From NCBI GenBank assembly GCA_035577985.1, contig DATJZY010000072.1, forward strand, positions 1 to 56,424: a stretch of DNA of 56,424 bases, given 5' to 3'. This document shows, piece after piece, positions 34,248-44,149 of the stretch (position 1 is its first letter; each line of letters opens with the position of its first letter). The stretch comes from Candidatus Eisenbacteria bacterium. Lineage in GTDB: Bacteria; Desulfobacterota; Binatia; DP-6. Position numbers and translations under genes: made by a program. The notes beneath the pieces were generated by a model. The model saw only the letters and a program-made list of their open reading frames with translations, ran no database searches and had not been told where the DNA came from.

Positions 34248-35126
34248 GTGCATCTCGAAACCCTCAAGGTCTTCTGCGACGTCGTCGAGACCAAGAGCTT
34301 TTCGGTTGCGGCCTCCCAGAACTACGTCACGCAGTCGGCCGTGAGCCAGCAGATCCGGATGCTCGAGGAGAAGTACGGGCGCCAGCTCCTCGAGCGCACG
34401 CGCGGCAACGTGCAGCTCACGCCCGCCGGCGAAATCCTCTACCAGGTGAGCAAGGACATCGTGGCGCGCTACCATGAGCTCGAGGCGCAGCTGCAGGCCG
34501 TGACGAAGGTCGTGGCCGGCACGGTCCGCGTCGCCACCGTGCACACGATCGGTCTCTACGAGCTGTCCTCGCAGTTGAAGCGGTTCCTGAAAGCGTACCC
34601 GCAGGTGCAGCTCCAGCTCGAATACAGCCGATCGAGCAAGATCTACGACGACGCGCTCAAAGGCAGCATCGACCTCGGCATCGTGGCGTTTCCGAGCCGC
34701 CGTCCCGGGATCACGGTCGTCCCGTTCCGCGAGGACCGCCTGGTGCTCGTCTGCTCGCCGCAGCACCCGCTCGCCAAGCACCGGACGGTGTCGATCAAGA
34801 AGCTCGCCGGCGAGCCGCTGGTCGGCTTCGAGCGCGACATCCCGACCCGCAAAGAGACCGATCGCGTGCTGCGCCGCCACGGCGTCGAGGCGCGCTACGT
34901 GATGGAGCTCGACAACGCCGAGGTGATGAAGCGCGTGGTCGAGATCGGCCTCGGTTTGACGATCCTTCCGGAGCCGGCCGTGCGCCCCGAGGTGAAGGGT
35001 GGCTCGCTCGTCGCCGTCCAACTGTCCGACGAGGTGCTCACGCGCCCGCTCGGGATCATCCACCGCGCCGGCAAGCACTTCTCGCCCGCCGCGGAGAAGC
35101 TGATCGAATGTCTGCGAACCGAATGA
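34248..35126 (+). CDS. LysR-family transcriptional regulator
   Basis: The 292-residue protein has an N-terminal winged helix-turn-helix (VAASQNYVTQSAVSQQIRML). It also has the LysR effector-binding fold with SIDLGIVAFPSRRPG and PLVGFERDIPTRKETD. The GTG start is preceded by GGAG at 5 nt. It is divergent from the SDR operon (155 bp) and overlaps the lipoprotein gene downstream by 4 bp (ATGA at 35123). It therefore may regulate either or both. The inducer is unknown, but the effector domain resembles the CysB/CbbR-like branch. Confidence 0.92.
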   Translation: MHLETLKVFCDVVETKSFSVAASQNYVTQSAVSQQIRMLEEKYGRQLLERTRGNVQLTPAGEILYQVSKDIVARYHELEAQLQAVTKVVAGTVRVATVHTIGLYELSSQLKRFLKAYPQVQLQLEYSRSSKIYDDALKGSIDLGIVAFPSRRPGITVVPFREDRLVLVCSPQHPLAKHRTVSIKKLAGEPLVGFERDIPTRKETDRVLRRHGVEARYVMELDNAEVMKRVVEIGLGLTILPEPAVRPEVKGGSLVAVQLSDEVLTRPLGIIHRAGKHFSPAAEKLIECLRTE

Positions 35127-36223
35127 GGCCGGTCGCCGCCACGATCCTCGCGCTGGCGGTCGCCGCGTGCGGCGTGGTCGGCGGGGTGAAGGAGAAGCCG
35201 GAGAAGTGCGCGCGCCTGCGCTCGGAGCGCCAGCTGCGCGGCGACCACCTCTGCGAAGACGTCTTCATGTGCATGCGTCCGCCGGGCGGGCGCTTCAACC
35301 GGATCGGGCTGCGCCGGCTCGCCTTCTGCGAGGGCGCGACGGGTCCCGTCGTCCTCTACCTGCCAGGCATGCACCAGAACGCCGAGCTGCCGCAGACGGA
35401 TGCGCGCTACGACATCCGTATGCATCTCGCGCTCGCGGGCGTGCGCGCGTGGGGTCTCGACTACCGCACGCACGCCGTGCCAGCCGACGCGAAACCGGAG
35501 GAGCTGTCCGAGCTCGCGAGCTGGACCGCCGACACGTTCGCGAGCGACGCCGAGTGGGCGGTGGGCTTCGTGCGCACCGCCGATCCCGGGCCGCTCTACG
35601 TCGCGGGCTTCAGCTACGGCGCCGGCGTCGCCTATCGCCTGGCGTCGCGGCGCGTGCCGATGCAGGGCCTGGTGATCCTCGACGGCACGCCTCCGGGCGG
35701 GGGGTACGCGCCGGAGGGTTCGGGCCCGGCGATCGACGTCGGCAGCAGCCGGCTGCCGTGGCCGGAGCGCGAGCGCCTGCTCTCCACGGTCCTGAAGAAC
35801 CCGCAGAGCGCTTCCCCCGTTCCCGGCTTCGCGACCGCCGGCGCGGCGCTCGAGGACATCGTCTACACGTCGTCGTCGTTCGGCGGGCAGGGCGGGCTCT
35901 CGGCGGCCCGCGACGGCGTCACCGACGTCGTCCCGCTCGCGCGCCTGCTCGCGAGCTACGACCGCTGGTGGCCGCGCGCGGCATTGGGCGGCGGCACGGT
36001 CTCGCCGCGCGCGATGCCGGTCATCGCGTTCGCGTCCCAGAACATGGGTCCCGAGTGGGCCCAGCAGGTGCGCGCGGGCGCCAAGGCGTTCGGGGGCGAG
36101 AAGGCCGTCGTGCGGCTGCTGCCGCGCTTCGGACACCTGGACGTCCTCGTCGGCAACAACGCCGCCCGCATGGTGTTCGAGCCGGCACTCGACTTCGTCA
36201 CGTCGGCCGGCGGCGCGCACTAG
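35123..36223 (+). CDS. Lipoprotein with alpha/beta-hydrolase fold
   Basis: This protein of about 366 residues begins MRPVAATILALAVAACGVVG, with a lipobox (VAAC) placing Cys16 as the lipidated residue. The body has an alpha/beta-hydrolase core: VVLYLPGMHQNAE, nucleophile elbow YVAGFSYGAGVAY (Ser), and a late His in RFGHLDVLVG. It would be an envelope-anchored esterase or peptidase of unknown substrate. The ATG at 35123 overlaps the LysR stop; an ATG five codons earlier also exists. Ribosome coupling to the regulator suggests LysR control. Confidence 0.78.
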   Translation: MRPVAATILALAVAACGVVGGVKEKPEKCARLRSERQLRGDHLCEDVFMCMRPPGGRFNRIGLRRLAFCEGATGPVVLYLPGMHQNAELPQTDARYDIRMHLALAGVRAWGLDYRTHAVPADAKPEELSELASWTADTFASDAEWAVGFVRTADPGPLYVAGFSYGAGVAYRLASRRVPMQGLVILDGTPPGGGYAPEGSGPAIDVGSSRLPWPERERLLSTVLKNPQSASPVPGFATAGAALEDIVYTSSSFGGQGGLSAARDGVTDVVPLARLLASYDRWWPRAALGGGTVSPRAMPVIAFASQNMGPEWAQQVRAGAKAFGGEKAVVRLLPRFGHLDVLVGNNAARMVFEPALDFVTSAGGAH

Positions 36224-36267
36224 CCGGTTTGACTGTCCCCCGCCGCACCGCAAATACTGGCGGTCCC

Positions 36268-37356
36268 ATGAAGCAGCTCCGTACGGCCGTCGTGGGCGCC
36301 ACCGGCATCACCGGGCAACAGGCGCTCGTCGCTCTCGCGAACCATCCATGGTTCACGGTGACGACGGTCGCGGCCTCGGCGCGCACCGCGGGCAAGCCGT
36401 ACGCCGAGGCCATTCGCGACGCGAACGGCGCCCGCCTGTGGTGGTGCCGTGAGGATCCGCCCGCGGCCGTGATGAACCTCACGGTCGTCGACGCCGCCAA
36501 GCTCGATCCGGGCTCGGTCGACGTCGTCTTCAGCCTGATCGAGAGCGACGCCGCCAGGGAGCTCGAGCCCAAGTTCGCGAAGGTCGTGCCCACCTTCTCG
36601 TCGGCGTCGGCGTACCGCTACGAGACCGACGTGCCGATCCTGGTGCCGGGCGTGAACATGGTCGCCCACTTCCCGCTCGTCGAGCACCAGCGCAGGCAGC
36701 GCGGGTGGAAGGGTTTCGTGCTCCCGCAATCGAACTGCACGACGGTCGGCATCGTCGTCTCGCTGAAGCCGATCCTCGACCGCTTCGGCGTCCGGCGCGC
36801 CCTCGTCACGACCATGCAGGGCATCTCGGGCGCCGGCCGCGCAGGGGGCGTGCTCGGGCTCGACATGGTCGACAACTTGATCCCCTTCATCCCGAAGGAA
36901 GAGGAGAAGGTCGCCCGCGAGACGGGCAAGATCCTCGGCCGTCTGGGCGAAGGGACGATCGAGCCGGCATCGCTCGTCGTCGGCGCGACGTGCACGCGAG
37001 CCGCCGTGCTCGACGGCCACACCGCGGCCATCGCCGTCGAGACCGAGAAGCCGTGCTCGCCCGACGACGTCGCGGCCGCCATGCGCGCCTTCGGCGGCGA
37101 CTACGCCGGCATGAACCTCCCGAGCGCGCCGGCGCATCCGATCATCGTGCACGACGACCCGTTCCGCCCGCAGCCGCGCCTCGACCGCGACGCCGACGGC
37201 GGCATGGCGACGAGCGTCGGGCGGATCCGTCCGGAGCCGGCGCTGCCGAACGGCATCAAGTACCTGTCCCTCTCGCACAACACGAAGATGGGTGCGGCCA
37301 AGGGCCTCGTGCTGACGGCCGAGTACCTGCACAAGGCCGGCTACTTGACCGCGTAG
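36268..37356 (+). CDS. asd: Aspartate-semialdehyde dehydrogenase
   Basis: The 362-residue protein has the Rossmann start RTAVVGATGITGQQALVALA and the catalytic Cys in VLPQSNCTTVGIV. Other motifs are MQGISGAGRAGG and the His-bearing GATCTRAAVLDGHTAAI. It reduces aspartyl phosphate to the semialdehyde for Lys, Thr, Met and diaminopimelate synthesis. The NCTT motif and the long middle insertion resemble the archaeal/fungal-type branch. The ATG at 36268 is followed by the Rossmann start. Its end overlaps the convergent mutY gene by 16 bp. Confidence 0.85.
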   Translation: MKQLRTAVVGATGITGQQALVALANHPWFTVTTVAASARTAGKPYAEAIRDANGARLWWCREDPPAAVMNLTVVDAAKLDPGSVDVVFSLIESDAARELEPKFAKVVPTFSSASAYRYETDVPILVPGVNMVAHFPLVEHQRRQRGWKGFVLPQSNCTTVGIVVSLKPILDRFGVRRALVTTMQGISGAGRAGGVLGLDMVDNLIPFIPKEEEKVARETGKILGRLGEGTIEPASLVVGATCTRAAVLDGHTAAIAVETEKPCSPDDVAAAMRAFGGDYAGMNLPSAPAHPIIVHDDPFRPQPRLDRDADGGMATSVGRIRPEPALPNGIKYLSLSHNTKMGAAKGLVLTAEYLHKAGYLTA

Positions 37357-38057
37357 CGGCTGCCCGAGCGACAGGCCGTCCGCACCGGGCAGGCGGGACA
37401 TGCCGGCGCGCGCGCCGTGCAGACGGTCGCGCCGAGGTCCATGAGCGCCTGGTTCCAGTCGCCCGACCGGCCCGCCGGCACGAGCGCGCCCGCGAGACGC
37501 CACAGCCGGCGGCCCCGCGCCGCCGACCTCGCCCGGCCACGCACGCGAAAAACGCGTGACAGGACGCGCGCGACGTTCGTGTCGACGGTGCCCACGTCGG
37601 CGCCGAAGGCGATGCTGGCGACGGCCGCGGCGGTGTAGGGTCCGATGCCCGGCAGCGCGCGCAGCCCGTCGACCGTCGCCGGGAAGGCGCCGTCCCGCTT
37701 GCGCGCGACGTGGCGCGCGGCGGCGTGCAGGTTGCGCGCGCGGGCGTAGTAGCCGAGGCCGTCCCAGCTCTCGCGTACCGCACTCGCCGGAGCCTCTGCC
37801 AGGTGCTCGACCGTCGGGTAGCGGCGCAGGAAGCGCGTCCAGTAGTCCTCGACGCGCGCGACCTGGGTCTGCTGGAGCATGATCTCCGAGACCAGTATCG
37901 CGTACGGGTCGCGCGTCCGCCGCCAGGGCAGCGGACGCTGGTGGCGCCCGTACCAGGCGAGGAGGCGGCGCCGGAACGCCCGGGCGTTGTCCGGGAGCGC
38001 ACGGCCTCTGCGCTCCTCACCCGCGGCCCGCCGCGCTAGACTCGAGGGGCGAGGCAT
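37341..38057 (-). CDS. mutY: A/G-specific adenine glycosylase MutY, short form
   Basis: The 238-residue protein has the MutY helix-hairpin-helix glycosylase core. The catalytic Glu is in SEIMLQQTQV and the Asp in GTVDTNVARV. GIGPYTAAAV is the HhH loop, and a [4Fe-4S] loop reads CTARAPACPACPVRTAC (spacing 6-2-5). It removes adenine opposite 8-oxoguanine. Typical MutY is about 350 residues and has a C-terminal NUDIX-like domain that recognises 8-oxoG; that domain is absent here. The 3' end overlaps the convergent asd gene by 16 bp. It starts 2 bp from the divergent YiiX-like gene. Confidence 0.85.
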   Translation of the reverse strand: MPRPSSLARRAAGEERRGRALPDNARAFRRRLLAWYGRHQRPLPWRRTRDPYAILVSEIMLQQTQVARVEDYWTRFLRRYPTVEHLAEAPASAVRESWDGLGYYARARNLHAAARHVARKRDGAFPATVDGLRALPGIGPYTAAAVASIAFGADVGTVDTNVARVLSRVFRVRGRARSAARGRRLWRLAGALVPAGRSGDWNQALMDLGATVCTARAPACPACPVRTACRSGSRYAVK

Positions 38058-38059
38058 CG

Positions 38060-38875
38060 ATGGGACGTCTCCGCGACAGGATGATCCAGGCCGCGGCCCG
38101 CGTACTGACCAAACCGCGCCGTCGCTACGAGCTGCGGCACCCGAACAACCTCGCGAACCTCCGCGGCGTCGTCCGCAAGGGCGACGTCGTGCTCGTCGAC
38201 GGCGAGCAACGCGTGAGCGAGGTCATCAAGTATCTGACGCAGAGCTCGTGGTCGCACGCGGCGCTGTACGTGGGCGACGAGCTGCTGCGCCGATTTCCCG
38301 CCCGCCGCGAGACGCTCGTCGACCAGCACGGCATCGAGGCCGAGCACATGATCGTCGAGGCCACCCTGGAGGACGGCGTCAAGGCGGTCCCTCTGGTCAA
38401 GTACGCCGACTTCAACCTGCGCGTCTGCCGCCCGCGGGGGCTGCGCGCCGACGACCTCGCGCGCATCGTCGACGAGGTCTTCGCACAGCTCGGCTCGAAG
38501 TACGACGTGCAGCACTTCCTCGACCTGGGACGCTATTTCTTCCCGGTATCGCTGATTCCTCGCCGCCTCCGGCGCAAAGCGCTCGAGGTGGGCGGCGGGT
38601 TCACGACCAACGTCATCTGCTCGTCGATGATCGGGCGCGCATTCCAGAACATCGGCTTCCCGATCCTGCCGGCGGTCGAGCCCGCGGCCGGCGCGCGGCA
38701 GGGCTGGGTCGACTGGCTGCGACGGCGCAAGACGCCGTACCCCGTCCTCTTCCACCGCCAGCGCGAGACGCTCATCACGCCGCGCGATTTCGATCTCTCG
38801 CCCTACTTCGACGTCGTGAAGTACAATGCCGTCGAGCTCGGCGACTTCGACTACCGGCGGATCCGCTGGGCGTAG
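38060..38875 (+). CDS. YiiX/YebB-like permuted papain-type hydrolase
   Basis: The 271-residue protein resembles the YiiX/YebB branch of the NlpC/P60 superfamily, in which the order of catalytic residues is permuted. The His is in SSWSHAALYVGDE (about residue 72) and the Cys in TNVICSSMIGRAFQ (about residue 190). Early residues GDVVLVDGEQRVSEVIKY fit the family. Family members may act on lipids or peptidoglycan peptides. No signal peptide is apparent. It starts 2 bp from the divergent mutY gene. The function is otherwise unknown. Confidence 0.75.
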   Translation: MGRLRDRMIQAAARVLTKPRRRYELRHPNNLANLRGVVRKGDVVLVDGEQRVSEVIKYLTQSSWSHAALYVGDELLRRFPARRETLVDQHGIEAEHMIVEATLEDGVKAVPLVKYADFNLRVCRPRGLRADDLARIVDEVFAQLGSKYDVQHFLDLGRYFFPVSLIPRRLRRKALEVGGGFTTNVICSSMIGRAFQNIGFPILPAVEPAAGARQGWVDWLRRRKTPYPVLFHRQRETLITPRDFDLSPYFDVVKYNAVELGDFDYRRIRWA

Positions 38876-38887
38876 GATCGCCGCCTC

Positions 38888-40159
<1,272 letters not shown>

Positions 40160-40182
40160 TTGCGGTCTCCTCGTTCGGGCTG

Positions 40183-40848
40183 CTACGCGGATCCGGGCGT
40201 CGTGCGCACCACGATCACCCAGACCTCGGACAGGAGCGGCAGCACGGGGATCACACGCTCGAGACGGAGTCCCGCCGCGGCCACCTCCTGCTCGAGCTCG
40301 GCGCGCGTGAGCCGCGGGCTCTGCTTCACCTTGCGGCCGAGCGCACGGCGGACCGCGCGCCCGAACGTCTTGTACGTGTACGGATGACACACGGTCGCCA
40401 CCACCGGACCGTTCGCGAGTCGCGCCATGCCGCCCAGCACCCGGGGGCGGATCTCGGGCGGCAGGTGCATCAGGAAGCGCGTGCTGACGACGGCGTCGAC
40501 GCTGCCCGGCCGCAGGGGCGGGCGCTCCAGGTCGGCGCGCACGTGACCGATGACGGGCCCGCGCTCCTTCGCCACCTCGAGCATCGCGGGCGAGATGTCG
40601 GCTCCCAGCACCCGGAATCCCTGGCCACGCAGGAAGTCCGCCAGGATCCCCGTGCCGCACGGCGCGTCGAGGACGATGCCGCCGCGGCGCACGCCGGCGA
40701 GCCCCTTCTTGAGGGCGCGCTCGAGCAGCCGGTGGTTGACGCGCCGGCCGAAGCTGCCGTAGCGACGTGCCTCGTAGCGCCGCGCATCGAAGCGGCGGTA
40801 GCCCCACCGCGCGTCGTAGTACGCGCTCTCGTCCGGGGCGGTCGCCAC
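40183..40848 (-). CDS. Class I SAM-dependent methyltransferase
   Basis: The 221-residue protein has the SAM-binding motif [19 protein letters not shown], then GADISPAML and [19 protein letters not shown]. This is the class I fold resembling UbiE/MenG-type and lipid methyltransferases. The acceptor is unknown. The N-terminus is rich in Tyr/Arg pairs ([20 protein letters not shown]). The gene precedes eno with a 23-bp gap, so they may share a transcript. It is divergent from the GT-C transferase. Confidence 0.85.
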   Translation of the reverse strand: MATAPDESAYYDARWGYRRFDARRYEARRYGSFGRRVNHRLLERALKKGLAGVRRGGIVLDAPCGTGILADFLRGQGFRVLGADISPAMLEVAKERGPVIGHVRADLERPPLRPGSVDAVVSTRFLMHLPPEIRPRVLGGMARLANGPVVATVCHPYTYKTFGRAVRRALGRKVKQSPRLTRAELEQEVAAAGLRLERVIPVLPLLSEVWVIVVRTTPGSA

Positions 40849-40904
40849 GGGGCTGTGCTAACAAGGCGCAGGGGCGCGACGCAAACCCGCACGGAGCGCG
40901 GCGA

Positions 40905-42617
40905 ATGACGGTTCGGCGGCAGGTCCTGCTGCTCGCCGTCGCGTGCGGCGTCGCGTATCTGACGGGCCTGCGCGACATCGACTTCTACACGCGCGGGGAG
41001 CCGCGCGAGGGCCTCGTCGTGCGCGAGATCCTGCGCACCGGAACGTGGCTCGTGCCGGCTCGGCCCGAAGGCGAAGTCGCCCGCAAGCCGCCGCTCTACT
41101 ACTGGCTCGCGAGCCCCGTGCTGCGGGCCCTGCCCGACGCTCCCGAGCTCGCCCTGCGCCTTCCGTCGGTCGCGCTCGCAATCGCGGCGGTCCTCGGAAC
41201 CTGGGCCGTCGCCCGCGCGGCCGTGGGCCCGCCGGTCGCCCTCGCGGCGGGGCTCGTCCTCGCCACCGCCTTCGAGTGGACGCGCGCGGCGACGAGCGCG
41301 CGCGTCGACATGGCGCTCGCCGCGCCGCTCACGGCCGTCCTCGCGGCGTGGATGCTGGTGCTGCGCGGCGGCGATCGGCGGTGGATCTGGCTCGCCGCGG
41401 CGGGCGCGACCCTGGCGACGCTCGCGAAGGGGCCGGTCGCGCTCGCGCTCCCGGCGCTCGCCGCGGGTGCCCTCGCCGCGTGGGAACGCGATCCGCGGGT
41501 GCTGCGGCGTCTGGGCGTCGTGCCGGTCCTCGGCATCGCGGCGGCCGTGGCGGGCCTGTGGTATCTCGCGGCGTTCGCCGAGCAGGGTCGAGCGTTCTTC
41601 GACGTCGTCGTGAAGGAGAACCTCGTCCGCTTCATCGACACCGACGATGCGCGCACGGGTCACGCCCACGGCCCGCTCTACCTGCCGATCGTCGGCCTGG
41701 TCGGCCTCCTGCCGTGGGTGCCGCTCCTCCCGCTCGCGTGGACGGCCGTGCGCGCCGACCGGGCGCGGCCGCTCCGCCTCGCGGCGGCATGGAGCGTCGT
41801 GACCGTCGTCTTCTTCTCGCTCGCCAACGCCAAGCGGAGCGTCTACCTGCTGCCGGCCTTTCCCGCCGTCGCGCTGCTCGTGGCCGCGGGCACGACCCGC
41901 GGCGACGACACGTGGGCGCGGCGGCTCGCGATCGCGTACCTTCCCGCGCTCCTCCTCATGGCGGGGGCCGGCCTGGCGCTCGCCGTGGGTCTCGATCCCG
42001 GCGCTCTCCTCCGCCCGTGGCTTCGCGGCGACGACGCGCATGGCGCGACGGCGGTCGCGGCCGCGGCACGCGCGAACGGCACGCTGGTCGCGATGGTCTC
42101 GCTCGCGACCATCGCCGGCGCGATCACGATCGAGCGCGCACGCCGCGTTCCCGACTGGCCCGGGCTCGTCCAGGTCGTGGCCGCGCTCACCGTCGTGTGG
42201 ACCGCGCTCTTCGACGCGACGATCCACCCCGCCATCTCCCGCACGCGCAGCCTGCGCGAGCTCATGGTCCGCGTGGATCGTCTCCTCCCGCCGGACGCGA
42301 CGCTCGAAGCCGTCTTCCCCACCGACCCCGGCCTGCGCTTCTACGCGCCCCGTCCGCTCGTGAAGCTGTCCCCCGCCGGAGCCGACACCCCACGCGACCT
42401 GCTCTTGTGGGAGAACGAGTGGACGCAGTGGCGCGATGCCGCCGGCGCCCCGCTCCGCCCCCTCGCCGTCAGCGAGTCCCGCCAATCCCGCCGCGGCCAC
42501 CTCGCCCTGGTGAGGGCTCCCCCCGGCAAGCTCCAGCGCGTTCCAGACTCGGAACGCCCGACCACCGCCACAACGCCACAGCCAAGCTCCCCACCCAAAA
42601 TGGGGCCGGCCGACTGA
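40905..42617 (+). CDS. GT-C (ArnT/PMT-like) membrane glycosyltransferase
   Basis: This integral membrane protein of about 570 residues has ten or more helices and the GT-C acidic motif in the first periplasmic loop: [18 protein letters not shown], then [12 protein letters not shown]. It resembles ArnT, which moves a sugar from undecaprenyl phosphate to lipid A at the outer face of the inner membrane. The ATG at 40905 has an upstream GGAG and directly precedes the first helix. The last 60 residues are low-complexity. The acceptor and the sugar are unknown; a relative lies at 44110-45825. Confidence 0.85.
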   Translation: MTVRRQVLLLAVACGVAYLTGLRDIDFYTRGEPREGLVVREILRTGTWLVPARPEGEVARKPPLYYWLASPVLRALPDAPELALRLPSVALAIAAVLGTWAVARAAVGPPVALAAGLVLATAFEWTRAATSARVDMALAAPLTAVLAAWMLVLRGGDRRWIWLAAAGATLATLAKGPVALALPALAAGALAAWERDPRVLRRLGVVPVLGIAAAVAGLWYLAAFAEQGRAFFDVVVKENLVRFIDTDDARTGHAHGPLYLPIVGLVGLLPWVPLLPLAWTAVRADRARPLRLAAAWSVVTVVFFSLANAKRSVYLLPAFPAVALLVAAGTTRGDDTWARRLAIAYLPALLLMAGAGLALAVGLDPGALLRPWLRGDDAHGATAVAAAARANGTLVAMVSLATIAGAITIERARRVPDWPGLVQVVAALTVVWTALFDATIHPAISRTRSLRELMVRVDRLLPPDATLEAVFPTDPGLRFYAPRPLVKLSPAGADTPRDLLLWENEWTQWRDAAGAPLRPLAVSESRQSRRGHLALVRAPPGKLQRVPDSERPTTATTPQPSSPPKMGPAD

Positions 42618-42637
42618 ACTGCCCGCGGAGCGATCGT

Positions 42638-42758
42638 CGCGAGGTTGGGGGCAAGGCGGAGGCGCCTGCGCAGCGGCGCGACGAAATGCGGGCCGTGACG
42701 AGGCGCGTGAGTTGTCGCGCGGCGGAGCCGAAGCCGAAGCCTTGCCCCCAACCTCGCG
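42638..42758. repeat. Nested-hairpin dispersed repeat, copy 1
   Basis: Outer arms CGCGAGGTTGGGGGCAAGGC (42638-42657) and their exact complement (42739-42758) form a 20-bp stem. Inside is a second stem, GCGCGAC (42676-42682) with GTCGCGC (42714-42720). The right inner segment GGCGGAGCCGAAGCCGAA is identical in copy 2 at 51047. It fills the gap between two convergent genes. Confidence 0.85.
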
Positions 42759-42772
42759 GCACCGACACGCGC

Positions 42773-44149
42773 TCAGAACGGATAGTCGATCCCCGTGAAG
42801 ACGGACGCCCCCTCGCCCCCATACCCAACGTCGACGAACGCGACGATCTGCGGCCGCACGAGCCCGCGGAAGCCGAGCCCGCCCACCCAATGCAGATCGT
42901 TGAGCGGCGGGTCCGTGATGTCCTTGAACACCTGCCCCGCTTCGACGAAGGGTGCCAGCTCGACCTCGGCGTTCACGCCGAAGAGCTTGCGTTCGTAGAC
43001 GCGCGTGCGCAGCTCCGCGCCGAAGAGCGAGCGGTTGAAGGCGGTGAAGCGATCGCTCCCATACCCGCGCAGGTAGCGGCGCCCGCCGAGCGTGTTGCGA
43101 AGGAAGTAGGGCGTGTCGCTGGGGCCGTCGAGATAGTCGACGAGCGCGCGCATCGCGAGGATCGGATTCCGCCGCGCGCCACGGAACGGGATGAAGTCCC
43201 GCCACTCGAACCCGAACGCACAGAACGAGGTGCTGCTGCCGACGTGCTGGTCCGCGCCCTCGACGTAGCCGTTCGCGTAGGCCCCCTCGGTCGGCATGTC
43301 CATCGAGTCGCGGGAATCGTAGGTGAGCGAGAGGCGATGCTGCCAGTAGACGGTGGGGTCGATGCCCTTGTTCTTGAGGCCGGGATACTTGGTCCCGATG
43401 TACGGCACCCCCGAGACCTGGCCGTGCTCCGTGTCGAAGCGGCGGATGCGCATCCGATACGACACGCTGAAGTGCGGCACCACCCACACGCCGGGCGTCG
43501 CATCGGCACGGAAGTCGTTGCTGGTGTAGTTCGACTCGCCGCCCTGCGGGGTGTTGTTCCCGAAACCGTAGAACCGCTCGGTGGAATCGCGCTCGTAGAG
43601 GACGCGGGTGAGGAAGTACGCGCGCTCGTCCCACAGGCCGCGGTTCGCATACTCGACGTCGTAGTTCTCGTCGCGCGTCGTCGACTTGCCGACCAGGATC
43701 GAGTAGCGCTCGGTCCTCGACGGGTAGCCGAAGAGGCGCAAGTTCGGAAAGACACCCTTCGTCTCGTTGTAGCGGACGTCGGGCGCGAACATGTACTTGA
43801 TCTCGTCCTTGTCGTCGAGGAACAGCCACACGCCGAGCAGGCCGTAGGTGTTGCCCTCGTTCGGATCGAGGATGATCTCCGGGATCGGCACGAAGCTGAT
43901 GTTGCTCTTCTCCTCCGTGCCGATGCTCGGGATCTCCGACGCCTCGGGCACGGGCGGCAGGACGTCGCTTCCGGGAGGAGGGGCCTCATCCTCCGCGACC
44001 ATCGACATCGCCGCCGCGCCCTCCGGCAGCGTCGCGTCGCACGCGGCCGCGGGCGCCGGCGGAGCCTCCTCGGCATGCGCGAGCACCGCCGCACCCAGGA
44101 CGAGCGCGATCAGTGCGCGGCGGCTTGCGGGAAGTTCGTGAGCACCCAT
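42773..44149 (-). CDS. Omp85/BamA-type outer-membrane barrel without POTRA domains
   Basis: This protein of about 458 residues has a signal peptide (ALIALVLGAAVLAHA) and an Ala/Pro/Glu-rich linker to about residue 85. A 16-strand-type beta-barrel follows, with the Omp85 loop motif TLGGRRYLRGYGSDRF and a C-terminal aromatic Phe (FTGIDYPF). BamA has five POTRA domains and most relatives at least one; here none can be fitted in the short linker. Repeated mentions of distinct barrel strands (YMFAPDVRYNETKG, RFYGFGNNTPQGG) support the assignment. Its first 40 bp overlap the end of the upstream GT-C gene. Confidence 0.8.
   Translation of the reverse strand: MGAHELPASRRALIALVLGAAVLAHAEEAPPAPAAACDATLPEGAAAMSMVAEDEAPPPGSDVLPPVPEASEIPSIGTEEKSNISFVPIPEIILDPNEGNTYGLLGVWLFLDDKDEIKYMFAPDVRYNETKGVFPNLRLFGYPSRTERYSILVGKSTTRDENYDVEYANRGLWDERAYFLTRVLYERDSTERFYGFGNNTPQGGESNYTSNDFRADATPGVWVVPHFSVSYRMRIRRFDTEHGQVSGVPYIGTKYPGLKNKGIDPTVYWQHRLSLTYDSRDSMDMPTEGAYANGYVEGADQHVGSSTSFCAFGFEWRDFIPFRGARRNPILAMRALVDYLDGPSDTPYFLRNTLGGRRYLRGYGSDRFTAFNRSLFGAELRTRVYERKLFGVNAEVELAPFVEAGQVFKDITDPPLNDLHWVGGLGFRGLVRPQIVAFVDVGYGGEGASVFTGIDYPF

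Noticed and set aside
42621..42780. Repeat element considered as a CRISPR or phage attachment remnant
   Set aside because: There is a single hairpin unit with no spacers, no cas genes and no integrase or tRNA nearby.
40470..43829. Open frame of 1119 codons on the minus strand
   Set aside because: It is a GC-rich shadow of the GT-C gene and repeat region; composition is Arg/Gly/Ala/Glu low-complexity and it crosses clear genes in other frames.
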